Assembly: GCA_020540725.1 (NCBI GenBank)
Contig: JAJBSL010000004.1
Span: 82,386 to 146,385, forward strand
DNA: 64,000 bases
Direction: 5' to 3'
Origin: Lachnospiraceae bacterium EP-SM-12S-S03
GTDB taxonomy: Bacteria; Bacillota; Clostridia; Lachnospirales; Lachnospiraceae
This document shows positions 36,253-45,031 of the stretch, piece by piece. The position numbers and the translations under genes are program-made. Under the pieces are notes generated by a model. The model saw nothing but the letters and a program-made list of their open reading frames with translations. It searched no databases and was not told the DNA's origin. Within the stretch, counting starts at the first letter, position 1; every line of letters starts with the position of its first letter.

Positions 36253-36488
36253 ACGATTCTGACTTGTCCAATGGTCTGTTCTCCTTTTCTTTCAACCTTT
36301 CAGATCAACTATAATCCACTTACTTGAAAACTTCTAATTCCTTCTTCAGATTCCACTTCTTATATAATGATCTCTTATTATATTTGAAGCTTCCCTAATT
36401 TCCTTTCTCGTCAGAAATTATTGTCCTACTTTTGAATCTTTCATCTCCTTTTCAGATTTGATATTTGTTTTCTCTTCGGTTTCTTGTT
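36253..36488 (-). ncRNA. Putative minus-strand purine-rich transcript (unit 2)
   Basis: Like unit 1, a TTGACA-N17-TATTAT promoter and a hairpin terminator enclose a stretch with no gene, here about 235 bases before the hairpin. The RNA is strongly purine-rich, with text such as GAAAAGGAGATGAAAGATTC and GAAAGAAAAGGAGAACAG. The only frames with ribosome sites are six or seven codons long. With unit 1 it brackets bioY. It covers about half of the 490-base gap between bioY and the DUF885 gene; the rest (36524-36670) is AT-rich with nothing else recognisable. Confidence 0.35.
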
Positions 36489-36494
36489 GTCTTT

Positions 36495-36523
36495 ATAATA
36501 TCATTCAAATTTTATTTTGTCAA
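36495..36523 (-). promoter_or_regulatory. Promoter of minus-strand unit 2
   Basis: TTGACA (36518-36523), 17 bases, TATTAT (36495-36500) on the minus strand, the same hexamers and spacing as the unit 1 promoter. Confidence 0.6.
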
Positions 36524-36670
36524 TATTTTTCTTTATTATTTTTATATTTTTTTATTTCTTCTCATTTTATTTATCAATTATCAGATTTTATAAGTTTTTC
36601 TAATGCTGCGTAGAAGTTATATTTCCTTTTTACACATCATAAAATAGTCAAAAATACTGTGGAGAATCTC

Positions 36671-38434
36671 ATGAACCTTTCATCAGTCAAAAAACTGGCA
36701 AAGCAACGCCTCCGTGGAATTATGTTGATTTTCGGACTCCTTTGCGCCTATCTTTGCTTTACTTTTTTGTCCGGATATCTGCCAACGGGCACAAACCCAT
36801 CATCCGATGATGCCTTCCGCAAATTTACACTTTCACTTTTTCAGGAGGAGACCGCTTCCAGTACACTAAATCTTCATTTTACACTGCAAACTCCCACTGA
36901 CTACGGTATACTAAATGCCCCTGTTACTTTCGGTACCTACAACACCGATTCTGTTACAACTATGGCTTCAATTGAAAATTGCCGGAAATCCCTCGAATCA
37001 TTCCCCTATCATTCGCTTTCCGATGAAAACAAGCTTACTTATGATGTTCTTGCTTCTTATTTAAATACTGCCAAGGATGGAGCTGATTTTCTTCTCTATG
37101 AGGAGCCATTGAGTCCTCTGACCGGTATACAAGCTCAGCTTCCCGTACTCCTTGCAGAATATCAGTTTTATGACGTGGAAGATGTGGATACATACTTAAA
37201 TCTGCTGGAAACAACACCGCAGTACTTTGCATCTTTGATCGATCTGGAACGTGAAAAATCTGAAAAAGGACTTTTTCTTTCGGATCAGATAGTCGATACT
37301 GTGCTGGAACAATGCCAATCCCTTCTCGATATGGGAGAAAACAATTATATGTACTCCACTTTTGAACAGCGAATTTCAGATATGGAAGAGATTCCCGCAA
37401 AGCAAAAAGCAGATTATATCAAGAAAAATCAGCAGATTGTTCAAAATTCTTTTCTTCCAGCTTACCAATCTCTTGTCAGTGCTTTAACAGAACTAAAGGG
37501 CACAGGCGCAGAACTTTCCGGTGTCTGCAATCTTCATAATGGCAAAAAATATTATGAATACGTCGTATCACGGGAAACCGGCTCTTCAAGATCTGTACCG
37601 GAATTAAAAAAGCTGATACAAAAGCAGATAAAAAATGACGTTGCTGCGATGGGACAGTTTCTAGAAGTTTCCACGCTTTCTAAGTTATCTTTTGACGAGA
37701 ATCGTCCCGACAAACTCCTTGCACAATTAGAAAGCAAGATTGCAAAAACATTTCCCACTCCGGCAAATGTAAACACAGATGTAAAATATGTTCCAAAAAC
37801 TATGGAACCTTACCTAAGTCCTGCTTTTTACCTTATTCCTTGTATCGATCATTCCTCCGAAAATACCATATATATCAACCGGGCGCATAATATGGAAGAT
37901 TTAAATCTTTTTACTACACTGGCTCATGAAGGTTACCCCGGACATTTATATCAGACAACTTATTTTGCTCAAAAAGAGCCTGATCCCATTCGAAGTATCC
38001 TCAACTTCGGCGGCTACACGGAAGGTTGGGCCACTTATGCGGAAATGTGTTCCTACTACCTTACCCCTCTTTCCAAAAAAGAAGCCACTCTTGCACAGAA
38101 AAACAGTTCTCTGATCCTCGGTCTTTATGCCCTGGCCGACATCGGAATCCACTATGACGGTTGGTCTTTGCCGGATACGGTTCAATTCTTCTCTGCATAC
38201 GGAATTGATGATACAAATACCATTTCCGAGATCTATGAACTCATTGTTTCTGATCCGGGGAATTATCTAAAATACTATATCGGTTACGTGGAAATGCTGG
38301 AATTGAAAAAAGAAGTAATGAAAAAAACAGGAGATGATTTCTCACAGAAAAAATTCCACAAAGCCGTACTGGATGTAGGTCCCGCGCCTTTTGACGTGGT
38401 AAGGGAATATGTGTTGAAATCATACGAAAAGTAA
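36671..38434 (+). CDS. DUF885 family metallohydrolase, membrane-anchored
   Basis: A 587-residue protein with one N-terminal membrane helix (about 15-35) and an extracytoplasmic helical domain. The zinc-peptidase-like motif HEGYPGHLYQ (His419, Glu420, His425) and the following GGYTEGWATYAEM (about 445, supplying a Glu) are the DUF885 signature, related to gluzincins. Members include putative peptidases; the substrate here is unknown. The ATG at 36671 (GGAG six bases upstream) is chosen over an upstream GTG. Possibly a lipoprotein-like or signal-anchored enzyme; there is no lipobox Cys in the right place. Confidence 0.85.
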   Translation: MNLSSVKKLAKQRLRGIMLIFGLLCAYLCFTFLSGYLPTGTNPSSDDAFRKFTLSLFQEETASSTLNLHFTLQTPTDYGILNAPVTFGTYNTDSVTTMASIENCRKSLESFPYHSLSDENKLTYDVLASYLNTAKDGADFLLYEEPLSPLTGIQAQLPVLLAEYQFYDVEDVDTYLNLLETTPQYFASLIDLEREKSEKGLFLSDQIVDTVLEQCQSLLDMGENNYMYSTFEQRISDMEEIPAKQKADYIKKNQQIVQNSFLPAYQSLVSALTELKGTGAELSGVCNLHNGKKYYEYVVSRETGSSRSVPELKKLIQKQIKNDVAAMGQFLEVSTLSKLSFDENRPDKLLAQLESKIAKTFPTPANVNTDVKYVPKTMEPYLSPAFYLIPCIDHSSENTIYINRAHNMEDLNLFTTLAHEGYPGHLYQTTYFAQKEPDPIRSILNFGGYTEGWATYAEMCSYYLTPLSKKEATLAQKNSSLILGLYALADIGIHYDGWSLPDTVQFFSAYGIDDTNTISEIYELIVSDPGNYLKYYIGYVEMLELKKEVMKKTGDDFSQKKFHKAVLDVGPAPFDVVREYVLKSYEK

Positions 38435-38447
38435 TAGAAGTAAAAAT

Positions 38448-38490
38448 CGAGTCCATATGCTGCCTTACCCGCGCATCCGGACTCGTTTTT
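38448..38490. terminator. Terminator between the DUF885 gene and spmB
   Basis: CGAGTCC/GGACTCG stem with a 24-base loop, T5 on the plus side and a T run on the minus side, serving both convergent genes. Confidence 0.7.
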
Positions 38491-38511
38491 CTTTATAATC
38501 TGTGTATGGTT

Positions 38512-39039
38512 TTAGATCATGCTCCCTGCCAGTATCACACTTGCTATGAGTCCGGCTAAGGTTGCAAGAAGTGCTCCAGTTAATGTATAGCGCGTTTTTT
38601 TCACCTTTGCAGCCATAAAATATACACTCATGGTATAAAAAATCGTCTCTGTACAACACATGGAAATGGAAGCGATCAAACCGATATGTGAATCTGTTCC
38701 ATATTGTTTAAATATATCGAGCACAAGGCCGGTCGCTGCGGAAGAGGAGAACATTTTTACAATCGTAAGGGGTACAAGTTCCCCTGGGAATCCTATGTAG
38801 GAAGTAAACTGCCCGATAAATTTCCCTATAAATTCCAAGAATCCGGACGCACGCAGAATTCCTACCGCTACCATAAGGCCGATTAAAGTCGGCATGATTT
38901 TGATCACCGTCAAAAAACCTTTTTTGGCTCCTTTGATAAATTCATCATAGACATTGACATTTTGTGAAAGACCATGCATCACAATTCCAAGTATGACTGC
39001 AGGTACAATGAAATCTGATATATACAGTAAAATATGCAT
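38512..39039 (-). CDS. spmB: Spore maturation protein B
   Basis: A 175-residue membrane protein with nucleoside-recognition (Gate) fold, needed with SpmA for spore core dehydration in B. subtilis. It aligns well by eye to SpmB: VPAVILGIVMHGL, VYDEFIKGAKKGFLTVIKIM, GILRASGFLEFIGKFIGQF, ELVPLTIVKMFSSSAATGLV and CCTETIFYTMSVYF. The start is ATG 39039 with CCGGAG eight bases upstream. That site lies in the descending arm of the MATE terminator hairpin. spmA is not adjacent but at 59187-59774. Confidence 0.88.
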   Translation of the reverse strand: MHILLYISDFIVPAVILGIVMHGLSQNVNVYDEFIKGAKKGFLTVIKIMPTLIGLMVAVGILRASGFLEFIGKFIGQFTSYIGFPGELVPLTIVKMFSSSAATGLVLDIFKQYGTDSHIGLIASISMCCTETIFYTMSVYFMAAKVKKTRYTLTGALLATLAGLIASVILAGSMI

Positions 39040-39042
39040 AAA

Positions 39043-39090
39043 AATACTCCGGTTGTTCTTATCATTCCATTGTATGAACACCGGAGTATT
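39043..39090 (-). terminator. Terminator of the MATE gene that also contains the spmB ribosome site
   Basis: AATACTCCGG/CCGGAGTATT with an additional GTTC/GAAC extension forms a stem of about 14 bp. TTT plus ATG follow on the minus strand, so the U tract runs into the spmB start codon and CCGGAG, its Shine-Dalgarno, is paired. Confidence 0.72.
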
Positions 39091-39110
39091 TCTATGAATT
39101 TTCTATTCTG

Positions 39111-40460
39111 CTACTTATAATAATTTTCAAACCGTGTTGTACTCTGTCTGATGACATAGAAATACATGATAATCAAAAGTCCTCCTGCCAGTACCCAGGC
39201 TGCAGGACTTGCCATACAGACTCCTACATAGCTCTTATCCCGGGCTGCCACAATCGCAACCACACCTCGACCGATCAGTTCCGCAACTCCGGCCATCATC
39301 GGAAGGAGACCATATCCCATTCCCTGAATTCCATTCCTGTATACGTTAACAATGGTAAGCGGAATGAAGAAAGCTGCCACACATTTTAAATAAGTGTCCA
39401 CATAGCCCATAATCTCTGTTACATTTTCAGAGAGGAACAGCGGAGTTAAATATTTTCCTACTGTCATGATCAGCGCGCCTGCAATGAGCGAATATACAAT
39501 TCCGATCATTGTACTGCTTTTGAATCCTTTTCGAATCCGGTCTACTTTCCCTGCTCCCATGTTCTGTGCACAGTAAGTTGCCATTGTTGTGCCAAGCGCA
39601 ACATAAGCCTGCGTCACAAGCTGCTCAATCTTACTTCCTGCCGTGAAACCGGCAATAACAAGAGAACCCAGAATATTTAAGGCAGACTGCATCATCATGG
39701 AACCAATCGCTGTTATAGAATACTGGAGCGCCATCGGAAGACCTACTCCCAACTGGATTTTCACAAGCATTCCGTCCAGTCTCCAATCCTCTCTCTTCAG
39801 ATGCAGAATCGGTACTTTTTTTATAATATATACAAGACAAAGAAGCCCCGATACTCCCTGCGATACTACAGTGGCATATGCCGCCCCGGCTGCACCCATG
39901 TGAAAGATAATGATAAATACCAGGTCTAGAACTACATTCAGCCCTGCTGCCAAAATCAGAAAGTAAAGCGGTGTCTTGCTGTTCCCAAGAGCTCTTAAAA
40001 TACTGGCCAGAAGATTGTAAAGGACTTGTGCAAAAATCCCTCCGCATATTACCATAATATAGGCATAGGCATCCTGAAAAATATCATCCGGTGTGTTCAT
40101 CAGCTTCAACAGACTTCGCATTCCTATCATACTGATCACCGTCATTACCGCAGATACAACTGCTGAAAGAATCACTGCAGATCCCACAGTTTTCCTCATA
40201 GCCTTCATATCACCGGCGCCAAATTTCTGTGACGTAGGTACCGTGAATCCTGCCGTAAGCCCGGTCAGAAATCCGATAATCAGAAACATAATGGTTCCTG
40301 TAGAACCTACAGCCGCCAGCGCTTTCGCTCCTACAAATTTGCCGACGATAATCGTATCCGCCATATTATAAAGTTGTTGAAATACATTTCCAAGAAAAAT
40401 AGGCAATGTAAAATTGATGATCATTTTGGCCGGACTTCCAACCGTCATATCTCTTTCCAT
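39111..40460 (-). CDS. MATE family efflux transporter
   Basis: A 449-residue multidrug/toxic-compound exporter with 12 membrane helices in two halves. The N terminus MERDMTVGSPAKMIINFTLPIFLGN and QQLYNMADTIIVGKFVGAKALAAVG are standard for the clostridial DinF/NorM-like branch, and the second half repeats it (PMALQYSITAIGSMMMQSAL). Substrate cannot be predicted. It follows the DUF1275 gene by 27 bases, probably co-transcribed. Confidence 0.93.
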   Translation of the reverse strand: MERDMTVGSPAKMIINFTLPIFLGNVFQQLYNMADTIIVGKFVGAKALAAVGSTGTIMFLIIGFLTGLTAGFTVPTSQKFGAGDMKAMRKTVGSAVILSAVVSAVMTVISMIGMRSLLKLMNTPDDIFQDAYAYIMVICGGIFAQVLYNLLASILRALGNSKTPLYFLILAAGLNVVLDLVFIIIFHMGAAGAAYATVVSQGVSGLLCLVYIIKKVPILHLKREDWRLDGMLVKIQLGVGLPMALQYSITAIGSMMMQSALNILGSLVIAGFTAGSKIEQLVTQAYVALGTTMATYCAQNMGAGKVDRIRKGFKSSTMIGIVYSLIAGALIMTVGKYLTPLFLSENVTEIMGYVDTYLKCVAAFFIPLTIVNVYRNGIQGMGYGLLPMMAGVAELIGRGVVAIVAARDKSYVGVCMASPAAWVLAGGLLIIMYFYVIRQSTTRFENYYK

Positions 40461-40487
40461 GTTGTCTTTACTCCCCCTGTTGTTTGA

Positions 40488-41171
40488 TTAAGAATGGTTT
40501 TTCTGCTCGTTCGGTATAAACATGATCAAAAACACCGTAAATAATATAAAACATGCCACCAAAACTGATTTTTCTCCCATATTTTGTGTTACTTTCATTG
40601 ACACAAAGGCGCCTATAATAAAAATAACGATAATTCCGTAATATTTAAGGCTTGTATTTCTTTCTTCCCTGTTTTTATTCAGTCCCGAAAAAAACAGATG
40701 CTCTGTCGCAGAACGTAAGTTTCCTGTACACATCGTTGTAGCATAGCTGCTCGTTCCTTCAAATGTACGAAAACTTTCTACCTGCATGGAACAAACAAAA
40801 GCTACTGCAATATTCACAAAATCATCTAGTCCCCCTGACGGTACAAACGCAATGAGACAAAGTACCAGCATTTCTATTGCAATAACAATCTGTCTCCAAT
40901 GGATCGCCGTATTATAGCGGTATCTGGATTTCACAAACTCTGTGATCAGAATTCCAAGCATAAACGCAAGGATTGGAAGCAGATATTTGATGACCTTTCC
41001 AAAATCCTTTTCTGCCGCACTGATGGCCAGAAGAACCATGTTCCCGGTCTGTGCATTTGCAAATACACCTCCCCGGCACACGTAAGTATATACATCCAGA
41101 TATCCTCCGGCAAATGCCAGAAGAAGTCCTACAATATACGATTGTGACATGGGACGTTTCACTTGTTTCAT
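40488..41171 (-). CDS. YoaK/DUF1275 family membrane protein
   Basis: A 227-residue protein with about six membrane helices. The family signature is clear: LAFAGGYLDVYTYVCRGGVF, NAQTGNMVLLAI near residue 40 and SYATTMCTGNLRSATEHLF near residue 145. Function unknown in the family. It lies 92 bases after the last fumarase gene; a GC hairpin at 41197-41219 between them may separate or attenuate the two units. Confidence 0.88.
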   Translation of the reverse strand: MKQVKRPMSQSYIVGLLLAFAGGYLDVYTYVCRGGVFANAQTGNMVLLAISAAEKDFGKVIKYLLPILAFMLGILITEFVKSRYRYNTAIHWRQIVIAIEMLVLCLIAFVPSGGLDDFVNIAVAFVCSMQVESFRTFEGTSSYATTMCTGNLRSATEHLFFSGLNKNREERNTSLKYYGIIVIFIIGAFVSMKVTQNMGEKSVLVACFILFTVFLIMFIPNEQKNHS

Positions 41172-41196
41172 CCTTTACTCTCCTTACGCTTTTGAA

Positions 41197-41219
41197 GACG
41201 GGGCATACTTCTCCCCGTC
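41197..41219 (-). terminator. GC-rich hairpin after the fumarate operon
   Basis: GACGGGG/CCCCGTC with a 9-base loop, 45 bases past the fumarase beta stop. On the minus strand it is followed by TTCAAAAG, a poor U tract, so it may be an attenuator or weak terminator only. Confidence 0.4.
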
Positions 41220-41263
41220 CTCTTTCCAATACATTTTCAAATTTCCGCGTCTCTTACGCGCTT

Positions 41264-41836
41264 CTATTCATTGTGAGACTTTGCCCACATCTGGTATTCT
41301 TTTCTTCCTTCTTCGTAAAGGTTATTTCCCTCACTGTCAATGATGACAACAAGCGGCATATCCTCTACATAAAGTTTACGAAGTGCTTCTGCTCCAAGAT
41401 CTTCGTAAGCAATTAACTCTGCTTTCTTAATACATTTGGCAAGCAGCGCACCGGCTCCTCCGATGGCACCAAAATATACACCATTGTATTTTTTCATTGC
41501 TTCCACAACTTCTGGAAGACGGGCTCCTTTTCCAATCATTCCTCTTGCTCCTACGGACATCATGGTTGGTGCATAAGCATCCATACGTCCGCTTGTTGTA
41601 GGTCCTGCCGAACCAATGACTTTGCCCGGCTTTGCAGGAGTAGGCCCCACATAATAGATTGTTGCATCCTTCGGATCAAAAGGAATCTCTTCTCCTTGCG
41701 CAAGCGCTTCACACATACGCTTATGTCCTGCATCTCTGGATGTATAAATTGTTCCGGTCACAAGTATACTGTCACCTGCGTGGAGTGTCTTCGCCAGTTC
41801 TTCTGTTAATGGTAATGTAATTTTTCTTGCTGCCAT
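41264..41836 (-). CDS. Fumarate hydratase, beta subunit (two-subunit Fe-S class)
   Basis: The 190-residue small subunit of a class I-type fumarase, which hydrates fumarate or dehydrates malate. Signatures: GPTPAKPGKVIGSAGPTTSG followed by RMDAYAPTMMSVGARGMIGKG. Tartrate dehydratase TtdB is the close relative, but here the neighbours (fumarate reductase and malate dehydrogenase) favour fumarase. It begins one base after the alpha-subunit stop and ends the twelve-gene run. Confidence 0.93.
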   Translation of the reverse strand: MAARKITLPLTEELAKTLHAGDSILVTGTIYTSRDAGHKRMCEALAQGEEIPFDPKDATIYYVGPTPAKPGKVIGSAGPTTSGRMDAYAPTMMSVGARGMIGKGARLPEVVEAMKKYNGVYFGAIGGAGALLAKCIKKAELIAYEDLGAEALRKLYVEDMPLVVIIDSEGNNLYEEGRKEYQMWAKSHNE

Positions 41837-42679
41837 CTAAATCACCTCCGTTTTGTGACGCGTCACATGACAGTTAATGTTGATCGCACATGGCATACCT
41901 GCAATATGGGTCGGTAGTGTCTCAATATTCAGGCCGATTGCCGTTGTCTTTCCTCCAAAGCCTTGCGGTCCGATTCCCAGTTCATTGATCTTATCCAACA
42001 TTTCTTTCTCAAGATCTGCATAGAACGGATCCGGATGTGAAGAATCAATAGGACGCATGAGGGCCTTCTTTGCAAGAAGCGCTGCTTTATCAAATGTTCC
42101 TCCGATTCCTACACCGACTACCATCGGAGGACATGGATTCGGTCCAGCTGCTTCCACTGTCTCTATAATGAAATCTTTAATTCCCTGAAGGCCAGCGGAA
42201 GGCTTAAACATACGGATCGCGCTCATATTCTCACTTCCGAATCCTTTTGGTCCCACTGTAATCTTCACTTGTTCTCCCGGAACAATCTCTGTGTACAACA
42301 TTGCCGGCGTATTATCTCCTGTGTTACCACGCCGAACCGGATCCGCCACAACGGATTTTCTCAGATACCCTTTATCATAACCTCGGCGAACGCCTTCGTC
42401 AACTGCTTCTGCAAGATTTCCACCTGTAAGATGTACATCCTGACCAATTTCGAGAAATACGCATGCCATACCTGTGTCCTGGCAAATCGGCACATTTTCC
42501 TCTTTTGCAATCTCAAAATTTGTAATAATGTTATCCAACACATCTTGAGCAATTTCCCAATCTTCACATGCACGACAGTTTTTGATCGCACACTGTACAT
42601 CTTCCGGAAGATACTGATTTGCCTCAATGCATAATCTTTCTACAACATCTGTAATCTGCTGCACTTCTATTTCACGCAT
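41837..42679 (-). CDS. Fumarate hydratase, alpha subunit (two-subunit Fe-S class)
   Basis: The 280-residue large subunit carrying the [4Fe-4S] cluster. Visible signatures are [20 protein letters not shown] (a cluster Cys region, about 60-79), [40 protein letters not shown] (second Cys) and the C-terminal [18 protein letters not shown] (third Cys). It works with the adjacent beta subunit to turn malate into fumarate, feeding the fumarate reductase encoded just upstream. Such fumarases are oxygen-sensitive, which fits strict anaerobiosis. Confidence 0.94.
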   Translation of the reverse strand: MREIEVQQITDVVERLCIEANQYLPEDVQCAIKNCRACEDWEIAQDVLDNIITNFEIAKEENVPICQDTGMACVFLEIGQDVHLTGGNLAEAVDEGVRRGYDKGYLRKSVVADPVRRGNTGDNTPAMLYTEIVPGEQVKITVGPKGFGSENMSAIRMFKPSAGLQGIKDFIIETVEAAGPNPCPPMVVGVGIGGTFDKAALLAKKALMRPIDSSHPDPFYADLEKEMLDKINELGIGPQGFGGKTTAIGLNIETLPTHIAGMPCAININCHVTRHKTEVI

Positions 42680-42716
42680 GAAAATCTACCTCCAATTCTT
42701 TCAGTTCTCTCTGTCA

Positions 42717-44327
42717 TTATCTCTCATGACGTGCGTATTTCGGTAAAAGTAACGGAGATACGTCATGGGTATGCACATCTGCTGCATTTAGTTCTTCTGC
42801 ATATGCTTTGATATGGTCTAAGTTCATTTGACCGAGTTCTACATCTTTCGCTTTCACGGCTGCCTTTTTCCCTGCATTCCGTCCAAATACAATCACATCA
42901 AGAAGGGAATTTCCCATGAGACGGTTTCTTCCATGAATTCCACCTGCCGCTTCTCCTGCAACAAGGAGATTCGGGATCGTCTTTGTGAAACCTTCCCCAT
43001 CAATCTCAAGTCCACCGTTCTGATAATGCAAAGTTGGATAAATCAGAATCGGAACCTTTCTCATATCAATTCCATAATTCATATACATGCGGAACATGGC
43101 AGGAATTCTCTTCTCAATTGTTCCTTCTCCGCCGAGAAGTTCGATTATCGGCGTATCCAGCCATACGCCTTTTTGTCCACCCGGTATATCTACACCACGG
43201 CCTTCTCTGCATTCACGAATCACACCGGATGCATTGACATCTCTCGTTTCCAACGGATGAATATAGGCTTCTCCTTCTGCATTTACAAGCTGCGCACCAA
43301 CAGAACGAACTTTCTCTGTTACAAGTGCTCCTAGGATTTGTGACGGATACACAGCTCCTGTCGGATGATACTGAATGGAATCCTGATAAAGAAGCGGGGC
43401 GCCTGCACGGTAGCCTATAATAAGTCCGTCTGCCGTTGCTCCGTAATGATTGGATGTCGGGAATCCCTGATAGTGCATACGTCCTGCTCCACCTGTCGCA
43501 ATAACCACTGTTTTTGCTCTTGCAACAAGATAATCTCCTGTTTCCATATTCTGAAGAACAGCTCCGGCCGCCTGGCCTTTCTCATCTTTTATAAGTTCCA
43601 CTGCCGCAGTAAACTCTACAACCGGAATTTTGCGGTTCAGCACTTCATCTCTTACTGTACGCATGATCTCTGCTCCGGAATAATCTTTGCAGGCATGCAT
43701 TCTTTTTCTGGATGTTCCACCACCGTGTGTTGTCACCATACGTCCTTCTTCATCCTTATCAAACATCACACCAAGATCGTTCAGCCATTTGATCGCATCC
43801 GGTGCTTCCATGACAAGACGTTTTACCAGTTCCGGTCTTGCTGCAAAATGTCCGCCGCCAAATGCATCCAGATAATGTTGTACCGGCGAATCATTTTCCT
43901 TATCTGCAGCCTGAATACCTCCTTCGGCCATCATTGTATTTGCATCACCAATGCGAAGCTTTGTTACCATCATAACATTAGCTCCCGCATTATGTGCTTC
44001 GATGGCACAAGATGCTCCGGCTCCTCCGCCTCCGATGACAAGCACATCCACATCGTAGTCAATCTTTGTAAGATCGATGTCTTCCTTCAGAATACGGCTT
44101 GTGGAATGAAGCAGTTTCGCCAGTTCAAGCGGCGCCTTTTCTCCTTTATTTGGTCCTACTTTAATTTCGGCAAAAGCATTGGGGTTATAATCCGGATGGA
44201 ATTCCTTAAGGAGAGCATCTTTTTCATCTGCAGTCAGACGTCTTGGCTCTGAAGACATACGTTCTTTTCTTGTAGCCTCTACCTTTTTGACAGATTCCAT
44301 CATATTCTCTGGATATGGTGTGTACAT
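42717..44327 (-). CDS. frdA: Fumarate reductase/thiol:fumarate reductase-type flavoprotein subunit
   Basis: A 536-residue FAD subunit of the succinate dehydrogenase/fumarate reductase family. About 90 N-terminal residues precede the Rossmann motif VDVLVIGGGGAGASCAIEAH. Further marks: THGGGTSRKRMHACKDYSG, SIQYHPTGAVYP, the substrate-Arg region LETRDVNASGVIREC, and VAGEAAGGIHGRNRLMGNSL. The N-terminal extension is absent from classic FrdA and recalls TfrA-like soluble enzymes. With FrdB it should reduce fumarate to succinate in the cytosol, because no membrane subunit is present in the operon. Direction is inferred from the neighbours. Confidence 0.88.
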   Translation of the reverse strand: MYTPYPENMMESVKKVEATRKERMSSEPRRLTADEKDALLKEFHPDYNPNAFAEIKVGPNKGEKAPLELAKLLHSTSRILKEDIDLTKIDYDVDVLVIGGGGAGASCAIEAHNAGANVMMVTKLRIGDANTMMAEGGIQAADKENDSPVQHYLDAFGGGHFAARPELVKRLVMEAPDAIKWLNDLGVMFDKDEEGRMVTTHGGGTSRKRMHACKDYSGAEIMRTVRDEVLNRKIPVVEFTAAVELIKDEKGQAAGAVLQNMETGDYLVARAKTVVIATGGAGRMHYQGFPTSNHYGATADGLIIGYRAGAPLLYQDSIQYHPTGAVYPSQILGALVTEKVRSVGAQLVNAEGEAYIHPLETRDVNASGVIRECREGRGVDIPGGQKGVWLDTPIIELLGGEGTIEKRIPAMFRMYMNYGIDMRKVPILIYPTLHYQNGGLEIDGEGFTKTIPNLLVAGEAAGGIHGRNRLMGNSLLDVIVFGRNAGKKAAVKAKDVELGQMNLDHIKAYAEELNAADVHTHDVSPLLLPKYARHER

Positions 44328-44341
44328 AGTTTGTGCCCTCC

Positions 44342-45016
44342 TTATTTCTCGATTTCTCTGTTGTTATAAAGTTCCTGCATTTCTGTAATAGGTTTCCGCA
44401 TAATCTGCTCGATCAGTTCGTCATATTCTCCGTGATTAATCTCTTCCACACGTTTTTTCAAATGTTCTGTCTCCGGGGCAATATATTTTCCCGTCAGACG
44501 TCTTGCAAGAAGCCCTACATGCGGATGGGAAATACCCGCCGGACATCTTACGGAACAGCATCCACATCCTACACAGTCAAAAGAAGCTTCTGCACATTTT
44601 TCAAATTCACCTCTCTGGGCATACGCGATGTATTGCATAACATTCAAGTCCTGTGTACATGCTTTTGTACATGCATTGCATCCGATACAACTATAGATTT
44701 CCGGATAAAGCTCCATCATAATCTGCTGATTCGGCCGGATATCATCCAATGTATAGGTTCTCTTGTCTGTCGGGAAGAATGGGATACTTGCCACATACAT
44801 TCCTTCTTCCACCTGAGTCTGACAGGCAAGACATGTTTTTAATTCATTTTTCCCTTTGATTCTGTAGATAGTTGCACATGCCCCGCAGAAACCATGTCGG
44901 CATCCACATCCTCTTTTCAATGTATAGCCTGCGTATTCCATGGCAGTCATGATCGTAAGATCTGCCGGAACGCTATATCTCTTACCGAAAAAATATACAT
45001 TTACCATATTTTCCAT
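44342..45016 (-). CDS. frdB: Fumarate reductase iron-sulfur subunit
   Basis: A 224-residue electron-transfer subunit. The N-terminal ferredoxin domain binds [2Fe-2S] through GCGCRHGFCGAC and CLAC (about 33-70). The C-terminal half has two four-Cys motifs, CIGCNACTKACTQ (about 112) and CVGCGCCSVRCPAG (about 145). Methanogen TfrB carries an additional HdrB-like domain; this protein lacks it, and HdrB is encoded separately in the same operon. Only 14 bases separate it from frdA. It probably receives electrons from the Hdr module. Confidence 0.88.
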   Translation of the reverse strand: MENMVNVYFFGKRYSVPADLTIMTAMEYAGYTLKRGCGCRHGFCGACATIYRIKGKNELKTCLACQTQVEEGMYVASIPFFPTDKRTYTLDDIRPNQQIMMELYPEIYSCIGCNACTKACTQDLNVMQYIAYAQRGEFEKCAEASFDCVGCGCCSVRCPAGISHPHVGLLARRLTGKYIAPETEHLKKRVEEINHGEYDELIEQIMRKPITEMQELYNNREIEK

Positions 45017-45031
45017 GTTTTATGTCCTTTC

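Noticed and set aside
36211..36500. Purine-rich unit 2 as a CsrA-binding sponge RNA, because it has about nine GGA motifs
   Set aside because: With so much A and G, that many GGA triplets are expected by chance; no clear GGA-in-loop hairpins were seen.
43365..44252. Plus-strand reading frame of 295 codons inside frdA
   Set aside because: Antisense shadow of a clearly recognisable flavoprotein gene, with no ribosome site.
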